From Blakeslea trispora (taxonomy: Eukaryota; Mucoromycota; Mucoromycetes; Mucorales; Choanephoraceae), in NCBI GenBank assembly GCA_025331445.1, contig JAIWNE010000055.1, positions 62,001 through 126,000 on the forward strand: a stretch of DNA of 64,000 nt, given 5' to 3'. Position 1 is the stretch's first letter, and each line of letters begins with the position of its first letter. The notes beneath the pieces are model-generated. The model ran no database searches. It had not been told where the DNA came from and saw only the letters and a program-made list of their open reading frames with translations. Below are positions 1 through 9,852 of the stretch, in pieces. Made by a program: the position numbers and the translations under genes.

Positions 1-394
1 CAGGCTTTTTTGCCGCTTTACGAGATTTGAACTTCATACGAGTCAATGCATCTCGAAAAGTGGTTAAAGAGACCTTCTTGCCTGTGCCCAAAAATCGACG
101 ATGCTGAGCCCTAATTGACTCAGTAGGTCGACGACGAACGCTTTGACTAATCGCGTTTAAATCAGTCTGAGAAAGAAGCCTTTTTCTTCCAGTTGAAGTT
201 TTGGGAAGAGTGGTTTGTGTTTTCTGAAGTCTTTTATAAGCTGATCGTACAGTTGATTCAGGGAGGTCGAGATCTCTTGAGATTTGAGCAAAGTTTCTTT
301 TGTACAAGAAAGCGCCTGCTAATCTACCGTAATCGTATTCGGAAAGGTGCTTATTGGCCTCTTTGACAACAGGAGTGGTAGTAGATGTGCTCAT
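1..394 (-). mobile_element. Tc1/mariner-like transposase, N-terminal part (runs off the window edge)
   Basis: An open frame on the minus strand starts at the ATG whose first base is 394 and is still open at base 1 (about 131 codons). The protein begins MSTSTTTPVVKEANKHLSEY and has a helix-turn-helix of the Tc1 type (residues about 18-50: a short helix, then ISRDLDLPESTVRSAYKRL). A basic linker and a second DNA-binding helix segment (SQTDLNAISQSVRRRP) follow. This is the usual order of the paired-like DNA-binding region of Tc1 transposases, which binds the terminal inverted repeats before the DDE catalytic domain. The catalytic half lies beyond the window, so activity cannot be judged. No stop or frameshift is visible in this part. 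Its outer terminal inverted repeat has been split by the retrotransposon at 499-6264 and continues at 6270-6276. Confidence 0.8.
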
Positions 395-498
395 TTTATC
401 ATGTTTATTAATAAAAAGGTGATGGGAAGATCAACAGAACAACCATGGGTTAGATGATCAAATCGCGGAGTTTACAAAATCCGCAACTTATTTCCAAC

Positions 499-660
499 TA
501 ATTTATCTGTTAAGTCAAGATGAGTTAAACAAGATTAAGAGAGGGTTTTATTCAGTGTAGAATGAGATTGTCAATATAAATTGAGCTTGGTGACACAAAG
601 TAGGATTGTGTCTTAAATAAATGTCTTGATTTAATGATGCATCTAGCTTACGATACATCA
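499..660 (-). repeat. 3' LTR of the chromovirus
   Basis: 162-bp direct repeat matching 6103-6264 at a constant offset of 5604 with no difference seen by eye. Its outer boundary is fixed by the CCAAC duplication at 494-498. Upstream in the sense direction (661 and above) the sequence is purine-biased but is not a clean polypurine tract (AGGGTGA directly at the junction). Confidence 0.92.
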
Positions 661-944
661 TCACCCTGGACCACCTTAAAAACCGTTTAGTTAAGATTTG
701 AATAACATTTAGATGGACCTTGATTGAGTGTTGGATTCTTGAAGTCAGATAAATCGCTCTTGAATAATATGTGAATGCTTATGCGAATTAGATAGTTGTT
801 AAATTGTATGCTTTGTTCTTTGCATGTATGTACGTTGGAATTGCCCATTAAAAAAACCATTTCATCAAAAACCTTTCGTGAGGAAAAAAGATGAAGCTGG
901 GTAAAAAAGGTTCTCCGTACTGATTGCGCTTAATTCACAGATGT

Positions 945-3900
945 CTAGTTTGATCTGGACTTCTTGTTGACGTCCGATTCCTTGAAAGGAGTCTTGCGCT
1001 TGCGTGATCCTTTGATTCTTTTGACTTGACCAGACTTGGTAGGCATGTTAGCGTTACGTCGTTTCCAGTACTCTTTAATAGTTTCTGGACTGTCAAAGTC
1101 TTCGGGCTTTTGCCATGTTTGCTCGTCCGGATATCCTACCCAAGTAGTTAAATACTCGATACCATTTGGTTCTACTTCCCTGTGATTGATCACGGCTTGA
1201 ACTTCATAAATGTCTTTGTTTTCATCAGACTTGTTCGTTTCATTTGCGATTAATTTAATTTGCGAAGTAGGGATGTTTCTGGATAGAATGGAGCCTGTGC
1301 GATCGGTCAAGATGTAGCTTCCATTGGTTGTATAACCATGTACATAAAATGGACCTTCATACTTGGCATCTGTTTTCCGACGCTTGTTTTCTATGTTTTT
1401 GATCATAACTTTAGCACCTATGGGAAATGGATCTTTGAGTATCCGATGCTTTCTTTCAAAGTGCTCATTATCTTTTTCTTGAGTCTTAATGATCTGATTC
1501 CTAATTTCAGGAATGGTATAGTTATTGAATCTTTCGATTTCTTTCTTTAACTTATCTGTGTCTATCATATCGTCAGAGATATTCATTTTCGATAGAGCTT
1601 TTGTATAATCTTTGAGATCATTTGCTTGGCGATTGAACATCACTTGGAATGGAGTATGATTGTGTAGTCTTGATATATGTTGGTTCATCAGATACATGGT
1701 ACCTTCGACATACAAATCCCATGATTCTTCATATCCATCCAGCATTTTGAGGATGATAGATTTAGCAGTCTTTACATGAGTTTCCAAGTTGCCAGCTGGA
1801 GTGTAAGGTAATGAGAGAGCAGATTCAATGCCCATATGTTGACGTAGACTTTTGATCAATTCGTTATAGAATTCTAGTCCTCTGTCATGTTGAAGTACTT
1901 TAGGATATCCCATAATGGAAAATATCTGTATCAACTCCTTGGCAACATCTAGGGCTGTTTTGGATTTGATTGCTCTGAGAATCACAAACCTACTAAAGAT
2001 GTCAACGCACACTAATAGGTAGTTATTACCTCTAGGAGTTGTAACATCGAATGTGCCTAGATCAATAGCGACTTTGTCCCATGTATTGTTGGGCGCATCA
2101 CTCTTTGGAGGGTGGAAAACATGTTTTGCTAGATTGAATCGAGCGCACTTTGTACAATTCTTGATGTATTTTGTTACATCTTCGCGCAAGTGTTTCCAGT
2201 TCATGCCATGTTCTTGTTTTATCATTCGTTCGACACTGTTGATTCCATAGTGTCCAGCAAGATGACATTGCGAAATGATATTTTGTTTTTCCTCTTCATT
2301 TTGAGGTTGCGTGTATTTGTCTATACGACTAGCAGCAATGATTTGGTCAGTAACGTTATTCAATTTTGTCATTTCCATTTGTGAGGTAATTTTATCCATT
2401 GTGTTACTGTTTTCAGAATTTGTTTCTGAGGTTACGTGAGGCGAATTGTCACGGTTTTCTTTTGCTGTTTTGGAGGCTGCTTTCGTCTCAACTTGCGTAT
2501 CAATTACTTGCTCACCCCTCTCCAGCGTTTGATCAGCGTCGTCTGGATAAAGCAAACGCGATAAGTGATCAGCCAAGATGTTGCGTACTCCGGCACAGAA
2601 GGTGATGTCAAAGTCAAACTCGTAGATCATCTCGTAGTAATTTTCAATGATTCGATTGATTTTTGGTTGAGAGTGCAGATACAGTATACCTTTGTTATCG
2701 GTATAGTAATGAAAGCGTTGACCAGACAACCACTGTTTCCACTTGGTAGTGCAATAGAGAAACGCTAGGATCTCACGTCGAGAGGATCCATAGTTGCGCT
2801 CTGCTTTTGATAAAGTGCGTGCAACAAAGCCGATATAACGAATATGGTTATCGATTACCTGATACAAACAACCACCAATACCGTAAGCACTAGCATCCGT
2901 CACGAGATGCAAAGGATATTTGAGGTTAGGACAACTGAGTACAGGAGTATCAGCAAGTACGAGCTGCAATGTATGCATAGCTTTGGAATGCTCTGCAGTC
3001 CATACTTCCTTGATATTGGGATGATTTTTGAGTTTGTTCAGAGGAGCCATCAAGGTGGAAATGCGAGGTACATGCTCACGAAAGTAATTGATCACACCAA
3101 GTCGATGACCTAACTCTTTCGAGTTTTGGACCGTTTCAGGCCAAGATAATACGTTGGTAACCTTGCGCATATCCAGAGTAAGTGCATCATGAGAAAGTCG
3201 AAATCCTAGAACAAAGATTGATTTCTGCATGAGATTGAGTTTTTCATGATTGATGCGAAGATTGGATCGAGTGAGTCGAGATAAGACTGTTTGTAGACAA
3301 CGAACATGGTTGTCGATACTATCATCGGTAGCAACGTAGATGTCGTCAATGTAATGAACACAATAATCCAAGTCAGCAAAGAGACTGGTGATGCTTCGTT
3401 GTACCACTGAGGATACGTTGAGCAATCCAAATGGAGCTCGTTTGAATTGATATTGCAGGCCGCTAGGAGCCGTGAATGAAGTAACAGGTCTATCACATCG
3501 ACGGATGCGAAAACTGTGAAAGCATGCACTAAGATCGATGGTAGTGAAGAGCGAGAATTTGCTCAATTTACGATGCAAAGTGCTGATCAAGGGTAATGGA
3601 AATTTATCCATTTGTGCGGGATCAAGGCTTTGATTTACAAGACGACAATCAAGTACAGTACGTACCTTTTTTGGATCTAATTCACCTGTTACAGGGGATC
3701 GCTTTAACACAGTGAGTAAACTGGAATTGAAAGGATTGTTTGGAGGTGCGCGTTCAATGACATTGCCCGAAATCCATTCTTGTACTTGTTTTTCAACAGC
3801 TTCTAAATGACATTCTTTGATTGCATATTGTCTACGATAAGCTGATGTAATACCCTTTTTCAGAGGAAGGCGTATTTCACTTCCTGGTATGTTACAGTAG

Positions 3901-6062
3901 TTTGCAACAGGGATATTTCTGTTGGCTTGTATAAATGGTTCGATTTGATCCATCATTTGCTTACGCTCGGTCTGTGTACCAAAAGGATCATTGTTGGGTG
4001 TAGATGGGTTTGGATCAATAGGAGGTAGAACAGGACCAACCTTGTTTTCCCAATCCATGGCGATATTGGAGATTTCAATACCCAAAAGATATATCAAATC
4101 CATGCCAATGCACACATGTATGTTATTAAACAGATTAAATACTTCAAACCGTGAATGAATTGTTTTGGAATTGTATGTGACCTCTAATTTGTCTGACGTA
4201 TGTCCTAGACGTTTAACCGTGTTGCTATTGATAAGTTTAATATTTCCTCTACTTTTATTTATTTCTGAATTCAAGTGTTTTGCCAGAGAAGGAGAGATAG
4301 AAGAAAAAGAGCAGCCTGAATCTAGCAATGCCCAAGTTTTCACATTCTCTATTGACAACGGAAGATATATAAACTTATCAGCTAACAGGTCTTTTGGCGA
4401 TTGTGCAAAGTAGTCATCTGTGGTGACAGTGTACTTACAGTCAGCTTTGCCTTTGCCCTTGGGGTCAAAGTCAGCGGCAGCGAATTGAAGATTGTGGTCT
4501 TCATTATCAGAGGAGCCTTCATCCATGAAGACATCCCCTTCATCATCCGATTGAATAGGTCTTGGCACAGGGTCTTTGTTGTTGGAGGTCTTGGAGGGTT
4601 TACCTTTACTCATGCCTTTGCAGACATGACCATGCTTCCATGGGCCTTTGCAGGTGAAACATGTACGTTTCTTACCTTTAGATTTGAACTGCTGGAAATG
4701 CAGCTTTCGTTCAGCTCTCTTTTGTTTTGCTCGGCAATCAGCGGTATCATGCTCGTGAGAGTTATGATAGCTGCAATAAGGACTAGGCTTATGGCGAGAG
4801 GAAGAGGCTTCAGAGCGGAATTTGCTCAGACGAGAGGAAGAGTAAGGTGTGGAAGGCTGAGCCTTTTTGGAGTGCACTATTTTATGAGAAGTAGGCAACT
4901 TCTTTTTGACGTCAAGGTCGTTGAGGATATCATACGCATCCAGCAACGCTTGGATGGTAAAGTCCAATGACTGAGCATTAGGATCTTTGGTGATCTTTAT
5001 AGTTCTCAATACCTCTATGTGATATTCTCGAGGAACTGGTTGCATGATACAATGCTTCAACATACTTTCTTCAGTGATCATCGCTTCTTGAGCAATTTCA
5101 CGGAATCTTGCCACGTATTGTGACATTGTCTCGTATCTACGAAACTCAAGACGATAAAGTCTGTCCGTGGCTAATTGTCGCAATCTTTCAGGACTGGTCC
5201 CAAATTTGATTGCTATAGCATTTTTGATTGCACTCCAGGATGTGTTGGGATGAGACTGTGAGTAGTCTTTAACCCACTCGATAAGATTATCGGGGGCCGA
5301 AACGAGAAGAAGTCTTTGCCAATTGGCCTCCACAGACAAAGAGTGGGAATTCAATACATTTTCAAATGCATTAAAACACTTTTTAGGTGTTTTGTAAGAC
5401 TGACGACTGGTATCAGTGATGAAGCCAGTCCACTGAAAGTATGGGAGATTAGAGGGAACTAAACTCATTGTTTGATGAACGACAGGGTTCACAGGAACAT
5501 TGCTTCCAGTAGAGGGAGTCAATGCCGACATTGTAGATTCATTGTCCCCAAAAAGATCCTTAAAATCTTCAAGGGCTTGCCGATAACGTTGCTTAACGAA
5601 ATCCTTTTCAGCTCTCAAGCGATCAATGTCTGAGCTTTTCTTAGCGTTAGCTAGAACGAAAGAAAGCTTTGTCAACTTCTTTTTTAAATCAGAGATAGTC
5701 TCTCTGAAAGACTTCTCAGTTATCAGATCATCGTCACCGAGATCTTCAAACATTTCATCCTCGACAGACGGAGGGGAAGTTCTTCCTGCGACATCGTGAG
5801 ATGACAGGGCATTGCCAGTATATGTGTCAATATCCATGGACTCGCTGGGCTTTTCTTGTCCATAAGGATTACCACTGTTTCTGATGTTCGTGGCAGCGAT
5901 AGGATCGCGACGAGGAGAAGCAGGAGGCAAAGGAGGAAACTCATCAAGAGAGTAGTCGATGCTAGTAGTGACAGGGGCACGATGACTACTAGGGTCGTTG
6001 TTGACGCGATGAGCATCATTAGCCTTCTTGGTGTTGTTGTTGTTGTTGTTGTTGTTGGACAT
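945..6062 (-). CDS. Gag-Pol polyprotein of Ty3/gypsy chromovirus (1705 aa)
   Basis: A single frame encodes all retrotransposon functions. Gag lies at about residues 200-400 (retrotransposon-gag fold), followed by two zinc-knuckle-like motifs: 430-443 with C-H-H-C spacing X2/X4/X4, and 468-481 with C-C-H-C spacing X2/X5/X3. The aspartic protease has its active site at D581-S-G. Reverse transcriptase has the first catalytic Asp at 843 and YIDD at 904-907. RNase H begins with the Asp of LVTDAS at about 1055. Integrase has an HHCC zinc site (H1267, H1271, C1303, C1306) and catalytic D1334, D1393 and E1427. A C-terminal chromodomain at about 1619-1668 (EVQAVINHRE...YLTTWVGYPDEQTW) is followed by a basic tail. 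The protein starts with a run of eight Asn encoded by a trinucleotide repeat. Gag and Pol share one frame without a frameshift, as in Tf1. The chromodomain should tether integration to particular chromatin. Confidence 0.95.
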   Translation of the reverse strand: MSNNNNNNNNTKKANDAHRVNNDPSSHRAPVTTSIDYSLDEFPPLPPASPRRDPIAATNIRNSGNPYGQEKPSESMDIDTYTGNALSSHDVAGRTSPPSVEDEMFEDLGDDDLITEKSFRETISDLKKKLTKLSFVLANAKKSSDIDRLRAEKDFVKQRYRQALEDFKDLFGDNESTMSALTPSTGSNVPVNPVVHQTMSLVPSNLPYFQWTGFITDTSRQSYKTPKKCFNAFENVLNSHSLSVEANWQRLLLVSAPDNLIEWVKDYSQSHPNTSWSAIKNAIAIKFGTSPERLRQLATDRLYRLEFRRYETMSQYVARFREIAQEAMITEESMLKHCIMQPVPREYHIEVLRTIKITKDPNAQSLDFTIQALLDAYDILNDLDVKKKLPTSHKIVHSKKAQPSTPYSSSRLSKFRSEASSSRHKPSPYCSYHNSHEHDTADCRAKQKRAERKLHFQQFKSKGKKRTCFTCKGPWKHGHVCKGMSKGKPSKTSNNKDPVPRPIQSDDEGDVFMDEGSSDNEDHNLQFAAADFDPKGKGKADCKYTVTTDDYFAQSPKDLLADKFIYLPLSIENVKTWALLDSGCSFSSISPSLAKHLNSEINKSRGNIKLINSNTVKRLGHTSDKLEVTYNSKTIHSRFEVFNLFNNIHVCIGMDLIYLLGIEISNIAMDWENKVGPVLPPIDPNPSTPNNDPFGTQTERKQMMDQIEPFIQANRNIPVANYCNIPGSEIRLPLKKGITSAYRRQYAIKECHLEAVEKQVQEWISGNVIERAPPNNPFNSSLLTVLKRSPVTGELDPKKVRTVLDCRLVNQSLDPAQMDKFPLPLISTLHRKLSKFSLFTTIDLSACFHSFRIRRCDRPVTSFTAPSGLQYQFKRAPFGLLNVSSVVQRSITSLFADLDYCVHYIDDIYVATDDSIDNHVRCLQTVLSRLTRSNLRINHEKLNLMQKSIFVLGFRLSHDALTLDMRKVTNVLSWPETVQNSKELGHRLGVINYFREHVPRISTLMAPLNKLKNHPNIKEVWTAEHSKAMHTLQLVLADTPVLSCPNLKYPLHLVTDASAYGIGGCLYQVIDNHIRYIGFVARTLSKAERNYGSSRREILAFLYCTTKWKQWLSGQRFHYYTDNKGILYLHSQPKINRIIENYYEMIYEFDFDITFCAGVRNILADHLSRLLYPDDADQTLERGEQVIDTQVETKAASKTAKENRDNSPHVTSETNSENSNTMDKITSQMEMTKLNNVTDQIIAASRIDKYTQPQNEEEKQNIISQCHLAGHYGINSVERMIKQEHGMNWKHLREDVTKYIKNCTKCARFNLAKHVFHPPKSDAPNNTWDKVAIDLGTFDVTTPRGNNYLLVCVDIFSRFVILRAIKSKTALDVAKELIQIFSIMGYPKVLQHDRGLEFYNELIKSLRQHMGIESALSLPYTPAGNLETHVKTAKSIILKMLDGYEESWDLYVEGTMYLMNQHISRLHNHTPFQVMFNRQANDLKDYTKALSKMNISDDMIDTDKLKKEIERFNNYTIPEIRNQIIKTQEKDNEHFERKHRILKDPFPIGAKVMIKNIENKRRKTDAKYEGPFYVHGYTTNGSYILTDRTGSILSRNIPTSQIKLIANETNKSDENKDIYEVQAVINHREVEPNGIEYLTTWVGYPDEQTWQKPEDFDSPETIKEYWKRRNANMPTKSGQVKRIKGSRKRKTPFKESDVNKKSRSN

Positions 6063-6102
6063 TTTCTTAATACTGAATAAACTTTTGCGTGTTTAAAAAA
6101 AA
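6063..6102 (-). promoter_or_regulatory. 40-nt leader with possible self-primer binding site
   Basis: The leader lies between the 5' LTR and the gag-pol start. Its sense strand begins with a T run and contains TTTATTCAGT at 6081-6072. That sequence is complementary over 10 nt to the LTR segment 6160-6151 that could lie at the transcript 5' end. In the Tf1/sushi group of chromoviruses, reverse transcription is primed by the 5' end of the mRNA folding back on such a site. Applying this here is inference; 10 A/T-rich bases could match by chance. Confidence 0.4.
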
Positions 6103-6264
6103 TAATTTATCTGTTAAGTCAAGATGAGTTAAACAAGATTAAGAGAGGGTTTTATTCAGTGTAGAATGAGATTGTCAATATAAATTGAGCTTGGTGACAC
6201 AAAGTAGGATTGTGTCTTAAATAAATGTCTTGATTTAATGATGCATCTAGCTTACGATACATCA
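6103..6264 (-). promoter_or_regulatory. 5' LTR with putative promoter of the chromovirus
   Basis: This LTR lies directly upstream of the polyprotein in the sense direction. It contains a TATA-like box (sense TTTATATT, bases 6084 plus 100 to 6077 plus 100, i.e. 6184-6177). About 20-30 nt further, at 6160-6151, is the sense decamer ACTGAATAAA, which also contains an AATAAA polyadenylation-type signal. The reverse complement of that decamer occurs in the leader (sense TTTATTCAGT, 6081-6072). No match to a tRNA 3' end is apparent next to the LTR. Confidence 0.8.
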
Positions 6265-6269
6265 CCAAC

Positions 6270-6278
6270 CACACTGTA
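6270..6278 (-). mobile_element. Outer end of the split Tc1 terminal inverted repeat plus TA
   Basis: Together with the adjoining CCAAC copy, the bases here read CCACACTG followed by TA at 6277-6278. On the minus strand this is TA-CAGTGTGG, the hallmark end of a Tc1/mariner element. The distance from this end to the transposase ATG at 394, leaving out the retrotransposon and one target duplication, is about 110 bases. That agrees with about 104 bases in the second Tc1 copy at 58203. Confidence 0.7.
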
Positions 6279-8604
6279 TATCGGGAGAAATTTTTTGCGC
6301 ATCTTTGGAAAGTGTCTTATGTGAAGTGTTAATGTATTTTGTACATAGAGAATACCATCAGCATGCCATGTTTTGTATAGATCTATTTTGCTTGAAATAC
6401 GTGATAAAATTGCAATCATCTTCCAAAGGATTAAGCAACAAGGGGATCAGAACGTGACGTTAGATTACTCATTTGTTTCTTTTAGAAAGCCCCATTTAAC
6501 ATCTTTAAATGAGTTTAAGCAGCAACAAAATCATTTGGCTTAAACGCTTGCCAATATGCAATCATCTTTTGCCTGTACCAAACTGGCTTCAGCTATCATC
6601 GGACTGCAAGAAAAAGCCCACTCAGGATGATAGACAAAAACAAGACAGACTTGAACGGAGAAAGAGTGGTTTGATATGTAGAGTCTCACTTTTGAATGGA
6701 GAAAAATGATTGCGTCTCTCAGAAATTACCTGAAGCCAAGGCGCCAGATACAAGAAAGGAAGTATGTTTGAAATCATTAAAAGGGGTCAAGGACTCAGTT
6801 TTTGGTTTGAGTTTGTTCTTGAGCAGACGTATCTAGCCCTTTTGCAATAGTTGAGGGTTCAATGAATTAAGACATATATATACATGTTCCTGGTAGGTGC
6901 TCACTTTATCGTTTAAAAGAAATGTACAAAAAGGAGCAGAGAAAGTTTGTCTTTCAGAAAGATGGTGCTACCTGTCATACAGATGCGCATGCTTAATAAT
7001 GGAGATAAGACAGCTCTGACTGCTGACCCGCCCAGTGCTCTTGCCTGAGGCCAACCAAGCACACATGGCAACAACTAGACAAGATAACTGCATCCAAGAG
7101 ACATACCATTGATGACATGAAAAGATTGGCTGCGCTCATCAAGCAGTAATGGGTGCAAATAGAAGTAGAGTTTGCTCACCTTGTAGTAAACAAAGCGATA
7201 ACTAGATGTTAGGCCATGACTGATACCAAAGCCAGACATACTGAATATTAACTGTTCTCCTCTTTTGCTATCTTATACAAGACATATGTCTTTCTATGTT
7301 TGTACAAAGTTTGGGATTTATATGATCCAAAGTTAGTGTACCAAAATTTACCATTTTTTCTTTTTGGAATGATAAATCGCATATTTTTGGGTGTGACCTT
7401 ATGTTCAATAAGGAAACCGATCCTGCTGATCATCAATCTGGACCAGCTCTAAGCTATAAATATGGATGACCCTGTGTGTGTAATTACGTAAGCCTATAAA
7501 TGACTTCAAAACACTAGTGATACTTTATTTGCCCTAGACAACACTTGTGCTGACAAAAGCTTTCGTTGTGTAGTATAATGGTGTATGGTAGATACAAGAA
7601 GATATACTACTAGAACAATGTGCAAAATCAAGGGCAGCATAAGCATAGCTTCAATTCGCATAGCCATATTCAATCAAATATTAAAACAGTATATAAGTGT
7701 ATGCTTAAACAGTTGATCTGAGGTTACTAACTCAACACATTGTCGTTCAGCAGATGCGGTCAACAGCTCAAATAGTCTTTTCGGCAGGCGTTATCTGTTT
7801 GTAAAGTTGGAGCACTCACTATCACAGCAACATGGAGATGAGATTGGCTTCCCATGCATTAAAAAATGTTAATTGTGTTCTATATAAAATCCGTTCTTGA
7901 TCATCAATAAGCCTGCATATATCTCCAATTAAGTTTGGCGCTAGCGAGAAGATAACAAAGATGCGCACCTTGTAATTTTATTTATATCTTTTCGCAGCCC
8001 TTAATTAAATCGTCAGGAAACAATAAGTTGACATTTTTTTGCCGCTAAAAGACATCAGTCTATTTTTAATTCTAAGCGCCAAACATAAAACAAGTCTAGC
8101 TCAGATAACCGGGTAGCGTCTTTGTTGATTGTAATTAACGTGAATGAAACAGCGTTTGACAAGATCACTATAGTAAACTGTACACAGCAATGAAATAGTA
8201 AAGGGTTCTGATTAAATCTCCGTTGAAAGATATTCGGGACCAAGAAATGAATATGAAACAATTCATGGGTAACGCAAATCATTGTTCAATGAACAGATAC
8301 CCCATATTTAACAAAAGAAAGAGAAAAGGACGTTTCTCTTTCTTTTTTAATTTAGCATCATCGGCACTTTAAATGATCAAGCCAGCCTTATTATTTGGCT
8401 TCTTGCTGCAAATGAACAATCGTAACACCTTGTGTACCAAATGAGTAAATCAGAAGCTGCATATACCATATATAATAGAAGATGAAAATAGGAACTTATT
8501 TATTAATTTACACTAGTACTTATTTACAGAAACAGATATACAATGTGTTGAAACAGATGAACTATACAGACATGAGGAATGAGAAAATATTTAACATGAT
8601 ACTT
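6279..8604. other. Non-coding stretch of 2.3 kb
   Basis: No convincing gene. The ORFs here are below about 75 codons, show no domain, and have no splice-compatible neighbours. There is no tRNA-like arm and no long repeat. The last 300 bases are the presumed 3' flank of the F-box gene. Confidence 0.6.
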
Positions 8605-9852
8605 TTAAACAGTGGTGGCTGTGGAACTTGAATTAGAAGAAGCAGGTAGTATAAACGAGCTTTCGTTTGAGCGAGTGTTGATTAACGCTGAAACCGTGTC
8701 ATCAAGCATGGTAGAAACAACGTTCAAGTCTGTTCTAGAATGAGACGCTTGCTCCTGTAACAATAAGACAGCTCTTGTCAGGTCCAAGAAGACTTCCATT
8801 TGAAATTCAATTTCTTCTAACCACAACTGCCAGCAGTATTGTGTGGCATGCTTTTTTAGGGATTCATAAAGAGTGACTTGATCTTTTGGCAGTTTGCAAG
8901 AGCGCGTATATCGCGCTTTCTTTTTGCGAGAGGGACCTTCTTCTTCAAGAGTGTTGTTAGTCGAAGTAAGGAAAAAGAGCTGTACTCGTTGGCGAGTGAT
9001 TATATCAAGATCAGCAGCAGACAAAAGATCAGTTTGGACTAATGTTCCAATTAACCGAATGAGAATTCGAAAGTTTAGGCGCAGAAGCTGATTGTGATGT
9101 TGGACAGCGGTAGCAGCAGAAGATTGGGCAGACTTAGGAGAAGCAATTAATAGAAGGCTGCGCTTATGGTGGCTGTGGTACCGAAATGTCAAGTTGTCTA
9201 AATGTCGGTTAATGTGGTTTAAGAGCAATCGATGGTGTATTTCGCCAGTTGGTTCCACCTCAAATAGAGCCATCAATGTAGGATAAAGTGTTGTTAGAAA
9301 GCTAGTCATCAAATGACCCATTCGAGTGGGGTGAAATTCTGGCGAAAGTAGATCGTGGTGATATTCTGTAAATTTAGTGCTAGTGCAGCTAAGAGTCGGC
9401 TTTATAGAACATAAATCTGTTATAGAAGAATGTTTTGGAACAATGTCCAATAATGGATCAAGAAACACATGGTCAATGATGATGCCAAGTGTCTTGTCTA
9501 AAAAGAAATCTAGACAATGCTCCCAATTATTCGAAGGCGTTCTATCGTAAATCTCGACTACGAGTCTATTTGCAGCACTCTGAATAATACTGTGATCAAC
9601 ACTGTTGTTGTTTTTATAGCCATGTCGACTCACATAAGCTAGTGCTGCATATACTGTGTGGTCGAATGTATGTAGATGTCGTTTAGATAGATCAATGTCA
9701 TAGCGATGCCAGATAATTTGTTGTGCAAGCGTTTTACAATGGTGTGAACAAGTTGCTAGGTACCATATATCAGCAAAGCTCAAGTACTTGGATATCTTTA
9801 ATAGAATGTCTAGTGGTAGGTGTAATAAGTTAGGTGGACGAACGCCTGTCAT
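8605..9852 (-). CDS. F-box protein (415 aa)
   Basis: Intronless gene whose first residues (about 9-50) form an F-box: LHLPLDILLKISKYLSFADIWYLATCS..., with the usual LP-DILL-I--YL pattern and conserved Trp. An F-box binds Skp1 and recruits a substrate to an SCF ubiquitin ligase. The rest (50-415) is a mostly helical region without a repeat domain such as WD40 or LRR that I recognise, so the substrate cannot be predicted. A basic stretch (SRKKKARYTRS, about residues 310-320) could be a nuclear signal. The C-terminus is Ser/Thr-rich. The ATG at 9852 is preceded by A-rich sequence and is the first Met of the frame. F-box proteins of this plan (N-terminal F-box, unclassified remainder) are common in Mucoromycota. 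Confidence 0.8.
   Translation of the reverse strand: MTGVRPPNLLHLPLDILLKISKYLSFADIWYLATCSHHCKTLAQQIIWHRYDIDLSKRHLHTFDHTVYAALAYVSRHGYKNNNSVDHSIIQSAANRLVVEIYDRTPSNNWEHCLDFFLDKTLGIIIDHVFLDPLLDIVPKHSSITDLCSIKPTLSCTSTKFTEYHHDLLSPEFHPTRMGHLMTSFLTTLYPTLMALFEVEPTGEIHHRLLLNHINRHLDNLTFRYHSHHKRSLLLIASPKSAQSSAATAVQHHNQLLRLNFRILIRLIGTLVQTDLLSAADLDIITRQRVQLFFLTSTNNTLEEEGPSRKKKARYTRSCKLPKDQVTLYESLKKHATQYCWQLWLEEIEFQMEVFLDLTRAVLLLQEQASHSRTDLNVVSTMLDDTVSALINTRSNESSFILPASSNSSSTATTV

Larger units (their letters stand above)
494..6269 (-). mobile_element. Complete Ty3/gypsy chromovirus with 162-bp LTRs and 5-bp target duplication
   Basis: The element spans 499-6264 and is transcribed on the minus strand. It has direct repeats at 499-660 and 6103-6264 that look identical base for base, and one long gag-pol frame between them. 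It is flanked by CCAAC at 494-498 and again at 6265-6269, a 5-bp target-site duplication typical of Ty3/gypsy integration. Read in its own sense, the LTR starts TGATG and ends AAATTA, so the 3' end is TA rather than CA. Identical LTRs, an intact frame and an intact duplication indicate a recent and perhaps competent copy. The leader between 5' LTR and ATG is only 40 bases, and about 284 bases separate the stop from the 3' LTR. Confidence 0.93.

Noticed and set aside
508..660. Shorter LTR starting TG and ending CA on the plus strand
   Set aside because: The CCAAC target duplication lies directly outside 499 and 6264, which fixes the longer 162-bp boundary.
4401..4970. 189-codon ORF opposite the gag-pol gene
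   Set aside because: Antisense shadow of a well-supported retrotransposon frame, as are the other plus-strand ORFs between 1.3 and 6.1 kb.
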